A stretch of DNA of 64,000 nt, taken from positions 7,920-71,919 of the forward strand of contig DGRZ01000075.1 in NCBI GenBank assembly GCA_002391195.1. Reading direction: 5' to 3'. Below, one piece after another: positions 23,939-32,173 of this stretch. Each line of letters begins with the position of its first letter. The first letter of the stretch is position 1. This DNA comes from Fibrobacter sp. UBA4375 (GTDB lineage Bacteria > Fibrobacterota > Fibrobacteria > Fibrobacterales > Fibrobacteraceae). The translations under genes were made by a program, and so were the position numbers. Below the pieces are notes generated by a model, which did not search any database, was not told where the DNA came from, and saw only the letters and a program-made list of their open reading frames with translations.

Positions 23939-26734
23939 CTAGAATCCTTGGCCTATCACAAAGTTGAATTCCATATCACCCACCTGGGTGCGCTGCAAAC
24001 CAGAATAGGTTTCTCCCACATCCAAGGGCCAAGCAAAGTCAAAGCCGATAATACCGAGCATGGGCACTACCACACGGAAACCAAAACCGTAGTCCTTCTT
24101 GAGACTGGTGGGATCCCATTCGCTCAAGGGATTGCGGCTGGGTTTGGCCACCTTGGTCTTGGGATTGTAGCGTTCGCCGAACACGTTACCCGCATCAAAG
24201 AAGAAGGGCAACAGGTAGAATGTCTGGGGAACAATTGCCAGCTGGAGTTCCGCTCCAATATACTGGAAGCTACGGCCCAAGCGGCGGTAACCGATGGAAC
24301 CCGAACTGTAACCGCGCATCATGCCCTCATAACCGAGAACGCCACCCATGGTGTAGAGCGTCCTATACTGGAGCTGGTCGCCGAAGATGACACCGTATTC
24401 ATTGGTAAGGGCAATGGCCAGGCGGTCGCGGAACAACGGGAACCACCACTTGATAGTAAGTTCCGTCTTGACGAACTCAAAGTCACTATACAGCACATCG
24501 TCAGCCACCTGGACATCCAGCACGTAGCGGGAACCGTCCGTGGGGAACTGGGGCAGGTTCTTGTCGTCGCGAATCAAGCGGAAGTTCACCGCCGATTCCA
24601 GACCGGTATAGACTACATAGCTGTCGTCAATATTGGGGCCCTGCTTGTTCATAAGCCAGCTGTAACCCACTTGGCCGTAGAAGTAGTCGTCGGGCCACTT
24701 GAGACGCTTACCCACATAGACCTGACCACCGTAACGGGTAATGTCCGGGTCGTCGTAATCGCTCATATTCCACCAGCTATAGCTGAGGCTTGTACCCACG
24801 GTAATGGGCTTGTCCAAGAACCAGGGCTCCTGGAAACTGATGGAGGCACTCTTCTTGTCCATGCCGTATTCCACGCTGAAGGATGCCGCCTGGCCGTTAC
24901 CCATACAGCAGTTGGGAATAGACACACTGGCCGTACCCACAAGTCCATCGCTCTGGCTATAAGACACGCCCAAGCTGAACTGGCCCGTACCCGCTTCCTT
25001 TTCTTGCACGTTGAATTCCAGGTCCACTTCCTGGTCACCCACTACCTTGATGTCGGGCGTCACCATGTCGAAGTAGTTCAACTGCATGATTTCGCGGAAA
25101 CTACGTTCCAGTGAAGACTGGCGGTAGGTGTCGCCCGGATACAGACGAACTTCTCGACGAATGACTTTTTCATTCGTCTTGGTATTGCCGCGTATATAGA
25201 CCTTGTGGATAGAAGCGGGCAAACCTTCGCGCATGCGGTAAGTCAAGTTCACCACAGAATCGTTCACGAAGGTTCTTTCCTCGTCGAACTGTGCGAACAG
25301 GTAGCCGTCTTCACGATAAGAATCCAAAATAGCCTTGCGTGAGGCGTCGTACTTATACTGGTCAAAGACCTCTCCGCTATCCAGGCGGAAGGCGTAATTC
25401 AGTACGGCATCGCCCAGAACCTCATTTCCGGTAAAGTGGACATTGCCCATGTAGTACTTGCGGCCCTCGATCATGGAAATGTGGATACAAATCGCACTGG
25501 ATGTCTTGATGTTGTCATACTTGTTGAGGGCCGGGAACATGTCCTCGATCATGTAGCGGACCAGGAGTTTTTCTTCGTAAGGACGAAGTTTCTTAAGATT
25601 CTTGAGGGAGTCAATCTTCGGGTTGTTGAACTTGCGGCCAGCCACAATCTTCAACCATTCCTTACGGGACTTTTCGTAGCGGATAATATCGTTGATGAGT
25701 TTCAGAGCATCTTCTTCGGACTTGACCTGGGGTAGCGGACGGGACACATACCCGTGAGCCCCAACACGTTCATTTCGGAAATAATGGGTCACTTCCATAG
25801 TGGGCTTGCCCGCCATCTTGGCCATAGCGGTAGCGGTATCACCCATGGCTCGGTTCAACTGATCGTAGAGCGGTTGTAAGGATTCCCCGACAGGGACCAT
25901 TCTTCCTAGGTAGAACAGGCAACTAGAATCGGGCAGATACTCCGCATAATATTCGGTCAATTCTGCATCCAAGTAACCGAAATGACGGATAACATTCAGC
26001 ACCGTATCTCGGTCAGCTTCAAAGACGGCTTCCTTGAATTCGCCACCACCCCACCACTGGTCCAGCTTGGTCAGCATGTGTTCCATGATGTCTTCGGCAG
26101 GCACATTGTCGTTACCCTGAATATCGAACTGACGAACCTTGACCTTTTCCCCTTCACGGACAATGAAGGTCACCTGGTTCTTGTTCTCGTCAGTGGCCGT
26201 TTCGCGGTATCCCACTTCGGCGAGCAGGTAACCTTCGGAATGGTAATAGTCTATCATGGCCTGACGGTCCCGTTCCAGCTGGCTCTTGCTATAAACCTGG
26301 CCCGGGATCATGCGAATCTTGAGCCGTAAATCTTCTTCAGAAATTTCATCACAGCCGTCAATGATGGCCGTGTCCAAAGCAGGCAGTTCCTTAATCTTGA
26401 AAATCAGGTCCACATCGGAACCGTCACCCACATAGTCCACCCAAGCCGTCACATCATCAAAAAGACCCGACTGGTAAAGGCTTGTCACCGCCCCCTGGAC
26501 TTTTTCGGACAAGGCCGCAGGGGAATAGCTCTGACCATCCCGAATTCCGATTCGACTGAGCACAGCCCGTTCGTCCATATGTTGGTTTCCCTCCACACGG
26601 ACCTTATGTACCTTATTCTCTGCCATATAGTCGGCAGACATCTGGGACATATCCAGAAGCTGGGCCGACGCAACAGCCACAAAAATGAGCAACAAACAAA
26701 CAACGCGAAGGCGCAGAATAAACCTACCTATCAA
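23939..26734 (-). CDS. bamA: Outer-membrane assembly factor BamA
   Basis: 931 aa, longer than the ~800 aa enterobacterial form. Signal peptide then POTRA repeats (KVHKVRVEGNQHMDERAV; DTAIIDGCDEISEEDLRLKI; KVRQFDIQGNDNVPAEDI; KYYMGNVHFTGNEVLGDAVL; SIHKVYIRGNTKTNEKVI) and a C-terminal Omp85 barrel. The loop-6 VRGY/F-type motif appears as MMRGYSSGSIGYRRLG. An insertion of about 100 residues with Met/Lys-rich helices lies between the third and fourth POTRA-like units. Start TTG 26734. BamA folds outer-membrane barrels and is essential. Confidence 0.95.
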   Translation of the reverse strand: MIGRFILRLRVVCLLLIFVAVASAQLLDMSQMSADYMAENKVHKVRVEGNQHMDERAVLSRIGIRDGQSYSPAALSEKVQGAVTSLYQSGLFDDVTAWVDYVGDGSDVDLIFKIKELPALDTAIIDGCDEISEEDLRLKIRMIPGQVYSKSQLERDRQAMIDYYHSEGYLLAEVGYRETATDENKNQVTFIVREGEKVKVRQFDIQGNDNVPAEDIMEHMLTKLDQWWGGGEFKEAVFEADRDTVLNVIRHFGYLDAELTEYYAEYLPDSSCLFYLGRMVPVGESLQPLYDQLNRAMGDTATAMAKMAGKPTMEVTHYFRNERVGAHGYVSRPLPQVKSEEDALKLINDIIRYEKSRKEWLKIVAGRKFNNPKIDSLKNLKKLRPYEEKLLVRYMIEDMFPALNKYDNIKTSSAICIHISMIEGRKYYMGNVHFTGNEVLGDAVLNYAFRLDSGEVFDQYKYDASRKAILDSYREDGYLFAQFDEERTFVNDSVVNLTYRMREGLPASIHKVYIRGNTKTNEKVIRREVRLYPGDTYRQSSLERSFREIMQLNYFDMVTPDIKVVGDQEVDLEFNVQEKEAGTGQFSLGVSYSQSDGLVGTASVSIPNCCMGNGQAASFSVEYGMDKKSASISFQEPWFLDKPITVGTSLSYSWWNMSDYDDPDITRYGGQVYVGKRLKWPDDYFYGQVGYSWLMNKQGPNIDDSYVVYTGLESAVNFRLIRDDKNLPQFPTDGSRYVLDVQVADDVLYSDFEFVKTELTIKWWFPLFRDRLAIALTNEYGVIFGDQLQYRTLYTMGGVLGYEGMMRGYSSGSIGYRRLGRSFQYIGAELQLAIVPQTFYLLPFFFDAGNVFGERYNPKTKVAKPSRNPLSEWDPTSLKKDYGFGFRVVVPMLGIIGFDFAWPLDVGETYSGLQRTQVGDMEFNFVIGQGF

Positions 26735-26978
26735 TGCAAAAAAGACAAAATTCTGCCCAAAAATACAAAAAAGACGAGGAATAAGCCCACAAAAAGACTC
26801 TAAAAGAGGGATAAAAGCCTATCAAGATTCCATAAACTTTACATTTTTTGTCAAGGAGCCTAAATCATCCATCCTATCCAAATTTTTTCATTTTTTTTGA
26901 TTAATTCCAAAGAAAAAAAAGATAAATTCTACTCCGTAATTTTCACACTGGTCTCAAAGACCGCTATCTGAGGTTTAT

Positions 26979-28316
26979 ATGCGTTCAACCGCCTGGAATG
27001 ACGAAGAAAATAGAGTCCTGCCCGAAATGGCCCTGGACTTCATGCCAGAAGAAAAACTCCGCGAACTGCAACTGCAGCGCATGCGCGCCACCGTGAAGCT
27101 TGCCTACGAGAAGGTCCCGCTCTTCCGTGAACACATGGACGAGAAGGGATTAAAGCCCGAAGACATCAAGACCCTCAAGGACGTGGCCAAGCTCCCCTTC
27201 ACCATGAAGAAGGACTTGCGCGACACCTACCCGTATGGCCTGTTCGCCGTAGACCTGAGCGAAGTCGTGCGCCTGCACGCAAGTTCGGGCACCACGGGCA
27301 AGCCCATCGTGGTAGGTTACACCAAGGAAGACATGGACGTGTGGGCCCAGGTCGTCAAACGCGGCCTCCTCGCCTGCGGCTTCCGCAGCACCGACATCGT
27401 GCAGAACTTCTTCGGCTACGGCCTGTTTACCGGCGGTCTCGGCATCCACGGCGGTTTCGAAGCTCTCGGCGCAACCGTCATTCCTATCAGCGGCGGCAAT
27501 ACCGAACGCCAGGTGATGCTCATGAAGGATTTCGGCGTCACTGCGGTGGGTGGAACGCCAAGTTACTTTGTCCGCATCATCGACGTTGCCGAAAAGATGG
27601 GCGTCGACATCCGTGACCTGAAGGTCAAGCGCGGCATCTTCGGAGCAGAACCGTGGAGCGACGGCATGCGCGACTACATCGAAGAAAAGACCGGCATCAA
27701 GGCGTACGACATCTACGGCCTCTCCGAAATCGTAGGCCCGGGCGTGGGCTGCGAATGCGAGTGCCGCGACGGCATCCACATCTTCGAAGACCACTTCTAC
27801 CCTGAAATTGTGGACCCCGAAACGCTTGAACCGCTGCCGGACGGCGAAGAGGGTGAACTCGTGCTTTCTACGCTCAGCAAGAAGGCCATGCCCATCATCC
27901 GCTACCGCACCCGAGACATCACCGCCATCGAGAAGACCAAGTGCAAGTGCGGCCGCACCATCCGCCGCATCCGCCGCATTGGCCGCCGTAGCGACGACAT
28001 GATCATTATGCGTGGCGTGAACGTGTTCCCGAGCCAGATCGAGACTGCCCTCCTCCGTGCCGAAAAGGCTCTCCCCCACTACCAGATTGTGCTCGACACC
28101 AAGAACAACATGGACACTCTGGAAGTGAAGGTGGAAGTTTCCCGCGATATGGTGAGCGACTCCATGGGCGCCATGGAACAGCTGAACAAGAAGTTCAAGC
28201 ATTCCATCGAGCAGATTCTCGGCATTTCCGTCATTGTCACGCTGTGCGAGCCCGACTCGCTGCCGCGTAGCGAAGGCAAGGCGAAGAGAGTGGTGGACAA
28301 CAGGAAGAAGATGTGA
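26979..28316 (+). CDS. paaK: Phenylacetate-CoA ligase
   Basis: 445 aa adenylate-forming enzyme. It contains HASSGTTGKPIVVGYT (ATP-binding P-loop), GGTPSYFVRI, DIYGLSEIVGPGVG, RYRTRDIT and RIGRRSDDMIIMRGVNVFP, all typical of PaaK-type aryl-CoA ligases. A Cys set (CECECRDG ... CKCGRTIRR) suggests bound zinc, as in family members. It activates phenylacetate or indoleacetate to the CoA thioester. With the downstream ACT-domain gene it fits the anaerobic paaK-ACT pair used for reductive aromatic amino acid synthesis or aryl-acid salvage. Start follows GAGG. Confidence 0.92.
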   Translation: MRSTAWNDEENRVLPEMALDFMPEEKLRELQLQRMRATVKLAYEKVPLFREHMDEKGLKPEDIKTLKDVAKLPFTMKKDLRDTYPYGLFAVDLSEVVRLHASSGTTGKPIVVGYTKEDMDVWAQVVKRGLLACGFRSTDIVQNFFGYGLFTGGLGIHGGFEALGATVIPISGGNTERQVMLMKDFGVTAVGGTPSYFVRIIDVAEKMGVDIRDLKVKRGIFGAEPWSDGMRDYIEEKTGIKAYDIYGLSEIVGPGVGCECECRDGIHIFEDHFYPEIVDPETLEPLPDGEEGELVLSTLSKKAMPIIRYRTRDITAIEKTKCKCGRTIRRIRRIGRRSDDMIIMRGVNVFPSQIETALLRAEKALPHYQIVLDTKNNMDTLEVKVEVSRDMVSDSMGAMEQLNKKFKHSIEQILGISVIVTLCEPDSLPRSEGKAKRVVDNRKKM

Positions 28317-28326
28317 CGCCAAAGGC

Positions 28327-28431
28327 GTAGTGGGTGGTGAGTAGTGAGTCGGTGCTTCGCACCTTTGAGTTTCAATAATCGCGCCTTTAGCGCCAAACTA
28401 TACACTCACAACTCATTACTGACAACTCATC
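28327..28431. repeat. Two inverted heptamer arrays between paaK and the ACT gene
   Basis: GTAGTGG-GTGGTGA-GTAGTGA-GTCGGTG (28327-28354) and ACTCACA-ACTCATT-ACTGACA-ACTCATC (28404-28431) are 7-bp-period arrays in opposite orientation. Confidence 0.75.
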
Positions 28432-28477
28432 TCTCTCTTCGTTTTTGTCAAGAAGTTTTAAAATAGGAGTATCTCAA

Positions 28478-28909
28478 ATGAAAATCCCGCAAGTTTCAGT
28501 TTTCGTTTCCAACAGGCCGGGCAGACTCCAGGCGGTGTGCAAGTCCCTTGCCGACGCCGGCGTGAACCTCCTTTCGCTCACGCTTGCCGACTCCGGCGAA
28601 TTCGGTCTTATCCGCCTGATTGTGAACAATCCGGAAAAGGCCGTAGACGTGCTCGCCAAGGCAGGTCTCAGCGCCACCATCACCGACGTGGTGGCCTGCC
28701 CCGTGAACGCCGCCATCGGTGGCCTTGCCGAGTTGCTCTCCACCGCAGTCGGTAGCCAGCAGATTGACTACATGTACGCCTACCCCTCTACCCTAAACGG
28801 ATCCAACATCATGATTCTCCGTTTCCAGGATACGGACAAGGCCATTGAAGCCCTGAAGGCGACCAACTTCAAGGCCATAGACAAAGAAGAATTGTTCAAG
28901 AACACCTAA
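28478..28909 (+). CDS. Double ACT-domain amino-acid-binding protein
   Basis: 143 aa from ATG 28478 (TAGGAG upstream). Two ACT-like halves: QVSVFVSNRPGRLQAVCKSL ... FGLIRLIV and a second from about residue 70 (YMYAYPSTLNGSNIMILRFQ). ACT domains bind amino acids as regulatory ligands. This protein type commonly follows phenylacetate/indoleacetate-CoA ligase genes in anaerobes, so an aromatic amino acid ligand is a reasonable inference. Confidence 0.85.
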   Translation: MKIPQVSVFVSNRPGRLQAVCKSLADAGVNLLSLTLADSGEFGLIRLIVNNPEKAVDVLAKAGLSATITDVVACPVNAAIGGLAELLSTAVGSQQIDYMYAYPSTLNGSNIMILRFQDTDKAIEALKATNFKAIDKEELFKNT

Positions 28910-28924
28910 ACCTATTAGGCGATT

Positions 28925-29473
28925 TTGAGTTATCTTTCCGTAATTCTCATTGCGGTTATCGAGGCCATGGACTGCTTTGCCGTGGCCACTTCTATTGGGC
29001 TGGGGCGCTCGGGAATGTCTCGGTTAAAAGCCCTTGTTCTTGCGTTGTCTTTCGGGTTCTTTCAGGGTGGCATGACCCTTGTAGGGTTCTTTTCTGGAAC
29101 CCTAGCAAGACACTGGATACATGACCTGGGTTCCATTATTGCCTGTGCCATTCTCTGCCTGCTAGGAACCAAATTTATCTTGGAAGCCTTCCGCAAAAAG
29201 GAGCACGTGCACAAGATTGTAAACCTGTCTTTTGCAAGTATCGTACTGCTTTCTCTCGCCACCAGCATTGACGCCCTCACCATCGGTATATCATTTGCGT
29301 TCGTCGAAATTGACATAGTCATTGCCACCATCACCATAGCGCTAGCAGCATTTATGTTCGGAATTCTCGGTTTTGAAATCGGAAACCGTGCCGCCAGAAT
29401 TTTCAAGAGCAACCTACCTCAAATTTTTGCTGGAATCATCTTGATTGCCATCGCTGTCAAGTTCTTTTTTTAG
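28925..29473 (+). CDS. mntP: MntP-family manganese efflux pump
   Basis: 182 aa, six predicted transmembrane helices in two similar halves, each opening with a conserved acidic motif in the membrane: EAMDCFAVATSIGLG and ATSIDALTIGISFAF. This is the MntP (DUF204) pattern; the family exports Mn2+. Start TTG 28925, 15 nt after the ACT stop. C-terminus AIAVKFFF. Not preceded by a recognisable yybP-ykoY riboswitch. Confidence 0.88.
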   Translation: MSYLSVILIAVIEAMDCFAVATSIGLGRSGMSRLKALVLALSFGFFQGGMTLVGFFSGTLARHWIHDLGSIIACAILCLLGTKFILEAFRKKEHVHKIVNLSFASIVLLSLATSIDALTIGISFAFVEIDIVIATITIALAAFMFGILGFEIGNRAARIFKSNLPQIFAGIILIAIAVKFFF

Positions 29474-29491
29474 GAACACTCCTGCAATAGT

Positions 29492-30484
29492 CTACTTTAA
29501 TCCGCGACCGTAGGCACAGTAGCTGTCTTCTTGCATGTAGTCACCGTCGTGGTAATAGGCAGCGCGAGCCCTGCAACCTCCGCAACGGTCATTGAACTTG
29601 CACTTGCCGCAAGCCCCAGAATAAGCCTTGGTGCGAAGTTTCTTGAACACATCCGCATTAGCCCAGATTTCGTCGAAAGGAGTATCGTGAACATCACCCG
29701 CCTCTTCCATCATGTAGGCGCAGGGGCGCACCTTGCCAATAGGGCTTATGATGCAGTAATCAATGCCCGCAAGGCAGCCTCGGCTATAGCGGGTCTTGAT
29801 ATCCAACTGATCGGCGATACGCAAAAACTGCGGAGCGCAAGTAGGTTTCACGGGAATGCCGAGCGTGCGGCTCTTTTCCATAATGCGACGGAGCAGGCTT
29901 TCGTATTCGGCTACACGGAGGGCGTGGTCTTCAATTTCTTTTCCGCGACCCACGGGAATGAGGAAGAATATCTGGTGGTTTACCGCCCCTATTTCCTTCA
30001 CCCAGTCCATAATGTCAAATATTTCGTTCTGGTTCCAGTCCATGATGGTGGTGTGAATCTGGAACGGAAGCCCTGCCGCCTTGCAGTTTTCGATACCTGC
30101 CATAGTGAGTTCAAAAGCGTTGGGCAGTCCTCGAAAATCGTTGTGTCGTTTCGGGTCGATGCTGTCGATACTGATACCCATGGCCATGGCACCCGCGGCC
30201 TTAAGCTTAAAGGCCAAATCGTGCGTGATGAGGGTACCGTTGGTACCGAACACCGGGCGGAGTCCCTTACTTGAAGCATGAGTCACCAACTCAACGATAT
30301 CCGGACGGGTCATGGGCTCGCCACCGCTGAAAATCATGATCTTGAATCCCGCCTTGGCAATTTCGTCAATTAGTTTCAAAGCCTCTGCCGTCGTGAGTTC
30401 GGCAGACTTGTTTTCGCCGGCATCCTGATAGCAGTGTTTACAGGTCAGGTTACACTTGTTGGTAGTCATCCAAGATACAATCAT
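29492..30484 (-). CDS. Radical SAM/SPASM protein, NirJ/Ahb-like
   Basis: 330 aa from ATG 30484 (AAGGA upstream; in-frame GTG at 30487). The radical-SAM site TTNKCNLTCKHCYQDAG has CxxxCxxC, and FSGGEPMTRPDI binds SAM. The C-terminal SPASM part has cysteines in GCLAGIDYCIISPIGKVRPC and CGKCKFNDRCGGCRARAAYY for auxiliary clusters. The arrangement is closest to NirJ/AhbC/AhbD haem-pathway enzymes, but peptide-modifying SPASM enzymes are similar. No haem genes or small peptide gene are adjacent, so the substrate is open. Confidence 0.75.
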   Translation of the reverse strand: MIVSWMTTNKCNLTCKHCYQDAGENKSAELTTAEALKLIDEIAKAGFKIMIFSGGEPMTRPDIVELVTHASSKGLRPVFGTNGTLITHDLAFKLKAAGAMAMGISIDSIDPKRHNDFRGLPNAFELTMAGIENCKAAGLPFQIHTTIMDWNQNEIFDIMDWVKEIGAVNHQIFFLIPVGRGKEIEDHALRVAEYESLLRRIMEKSRTLGIPVKPTCAPQFLRIADQLDIKTRYSRGCLAGIDYCIISPIGKVRPCAYMMEEAGDVHDTPFDEIWANADVFKKLRTKAYSGACGKCKFNDRCGGCRARAAYYHDGDYMQEDSYCAYGRGLK

Positions 30485-30555
30485 CACACAAATCCTTTTA
30501 TTCCAAGAAATCCAAGTATAAAAAATAATCCTTCAGGGCTGCTATCGTTGCACCC

Positions 30556-32010
30556 CTAGAACAAAGTTTTCAATCCAAATCCGATAATTCCGTCTAAGTA
30601 ATTCTCGCCGTTTCTTAAAGCATAATACAAGTTCACGCTCCAGTTGCCGCGGTACTGGGTAAAGGCGATGCCGTAATCCTGTTCCCGTTTCCAGCCGTGC
30701 TCCGGCGCAAAACCGCGATATAGCCCAGGCTGGTAAAAGGCCTCTATACTCAGGTTATACCCGTCTTGCCACAAAACGGCCAGTTCCGAAAACCCGTAGG
30801 CACGGCTCCGCATAAAGCGGTAGCCCATGCCCTTAAAACTATCCATGCCGCCCAGGGCGAAATAGTCGGAACGCTTCAGAACAGCGTCTGTGGGAAAAAT
30901 CCCGCCGGCAGCCCCCGTAAAGCGGGTGATGACATTGCCGAACAGCGGGTAATAAGAAAGAATCTTGCCGTGGCTTTCCAGATAATTGTCCAGGGTATCG
31001 GGGCGGTCCATTTTCCAGGTGGCAAAGCCCTGCATCTTGAGTCCGCGTCTCGGGAGCACGAACCGATCCAGAGAAACATAATTCACCTCGAAGGTGGTGT
31101 GCTTGTCGTCTTCGCTCATGCCAAAGAAAATCCCGATGTTCCAGTCAAAGCCGATATCCCGGGTCACACCGACTTCGCCCATGGCGATACGCTCAGTCAC
31201 ATCCTTCATCTTTCCGTCCAGGGAATCCGGTTCTACGGAATAAATTTCTTCGTCAAACTGTCCCCGCAAAACTATGTTCCAGGGAGAGCCGAAAATCCAG
31301 GGTTCCTTGTACATAAAATCCAGATGGCGGGAATTTTCCCCCGTAAATCCTTGTAGGGTCAAGTCCCTGGCCGTTCCCAGAATGTTGTAGAGTTTCACGT
31401 TCACCTGGCCTTCCCACAGATTGTCTTCGCTGGAGTAGCTCAAGAGTCCTTCGGCCTCGGAATTCCGGGCCGCCCTCATGCTGAAGGCTGGCACGAGCCT
31501 GTTTCTTGCAGGGTCCCGGAACAACCTTGCGGGAGCAGTCTGTTCAAAATACCCGAGGCGGGCAAGCTTGCGCTCGGACCGTTCCAGGTCCGTCAGGGAA
31601 ACGGGAGCGCCTTCCTCGATGCCGCTGAGCCGTCGGAACACCTCAGGGTCCGTGCCCGAGGAGTCCAGGTTCTCGGGGGCGGCCCAAACGTAACCTGCCC
31701 CACGTTTTAACTCCACCATCAAGATTCCCAGAGTATCCTTACCTGAAGCGCCACCCATGCCGTAATGCATTTTCCCTACGACCTGAACGGCCGCAAAGCC
31801 ACGGTCTTCGTAATCCCGCGCCAAGCGGGAAGCCGCATTGTGCCAGGCTTCGCAAGGTGAACCTTCTACCAGATTCAAGTGGGCTTCGTCATAGGCGGAA
31901 TGTTCCCCAACCCATACCACCTTGTGGATACGGCACAAAGACGACTCTCCTGCAAAAGCAGAAGATGCCAAAGCAAGAACAAGCAGGATTTTACACTTCA
32001 CATTCCACAT
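30556..32010 (-). CDS. Omp85/BamA-like outer-membrane protein
   Basis: About 484 aa. POTRA-like region (CRIHKVVWVGEHSAYDEAHL; then LARLGYFEQTAPARLFRDPA) followed by a 16-strand-like surface-antigen barrel (SYSSEDNLWEGQVNVKLYNI ... GGMDSFKGMGYRFMRSRAYG, resembling loop 6) ending GIIGFGLKTLF with C-terminal Phe. Shorter than BamA, so TamA-like or a specialised Omp85. All possible starts (GTG 32022, ATG 32010, GTG 32001) lie in a heptamer array, so the first residues (MWNVKC...) are repeat-encoded. GTG 32001 would give a conventional MKCKILLVLALASSAFA signal peptide. Confidence 0.8.
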   Translation of the reverse strand: MWNVKCKILLVLALASSAFAGESSLCRIHKVVWVGEHSAYDEAHLNLVEGSPCEAWHNAASRLARDYEDRGFAAVQVVGKMHYGMGGASGKDTLGILMVELKRGAGYVWAAPENLDSSGTDPEVFRRLSGIEEGAPVSLTDLERSERKLARLGYFEQTAPARLFRDPARNRLVPAFSMRAARNSEAEGLLSYSSEDNLWEGQVNVKLYNILGTARDLTLQGFTGENSRHLDFMYKEPWIFGSPWNIVLRGQFDEEIYSVEPDSLDGKMKDVTERIAMGEVGVTRDIGFDWNIGIFFGMSEDDKHTTFEVNYVSLDRFVLPRRGLKMQGFATWKMDRPDTLDNYLESHGKILSYYPLFGNVITRFTGAAGGIFPTDAVLKRSDYFALGGMDSFKGMGYRFMRSRAYGFSELAVLWQDGYNLSIEAFYQPGLYRGFAPEHGWKREQDYGIAFTQYRGNWSVNLYYALRNGENYLDGIIGFGLKTLF

Positions 32011-32031
32011 TCCACATTTCACATACTCAAT
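31990..32031. repeat. Heptamer array (TCCACAT type), six units
   Basis: TTTACAC-TTCACAT-TCCACAT-TCCACAT-TTCACAT-ACTCAAT. On the minus strand it supplies the start codon and first residues of the Omp85-like gene. Confidence 0.8.
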
Positions 32032-32092
32032 CGGATCCTCGTGATTCTATCGCCACCGCGTGGCTCCAGAATGACAGCGAGGATGACAACTC
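32032..32092. repeat. Nested REP-like repeat, copy A
   Basis: GATCCTCG and CGAGGATGACA enclose GATTCTATCGCC ... GGCTCCAGAATGACAG, a hairpin within a hairpin. A related copy lies at about 40323-40386. Confidence 0.65.
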
Positions 32093-32110
32093 TTGAAACC
32101 ATCTATCCTA

Positions 32111-32173
32111 ACCACCAATCACTAATCACTACCTACAACCTAAAACCTAACCCCTAGATCCTATCCCCTAACT
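32111..32173. repeat. Heptamer array (CCTAAAA/ATCACTA type), nine units
   Basis: ACCACCA, ATCACTA x2, CCTACAA, CCTAAAA, CCTAACC, CCTAGAT, CCTATCC, CCTAACT. It reaches the TAA stop of the 961-aa gene at 32173. Confidence 0.85.

Noticed and set aside
27150..28322. 390-aa minus-strand open frame
   Set aside because: Antisense shadow of paaK.
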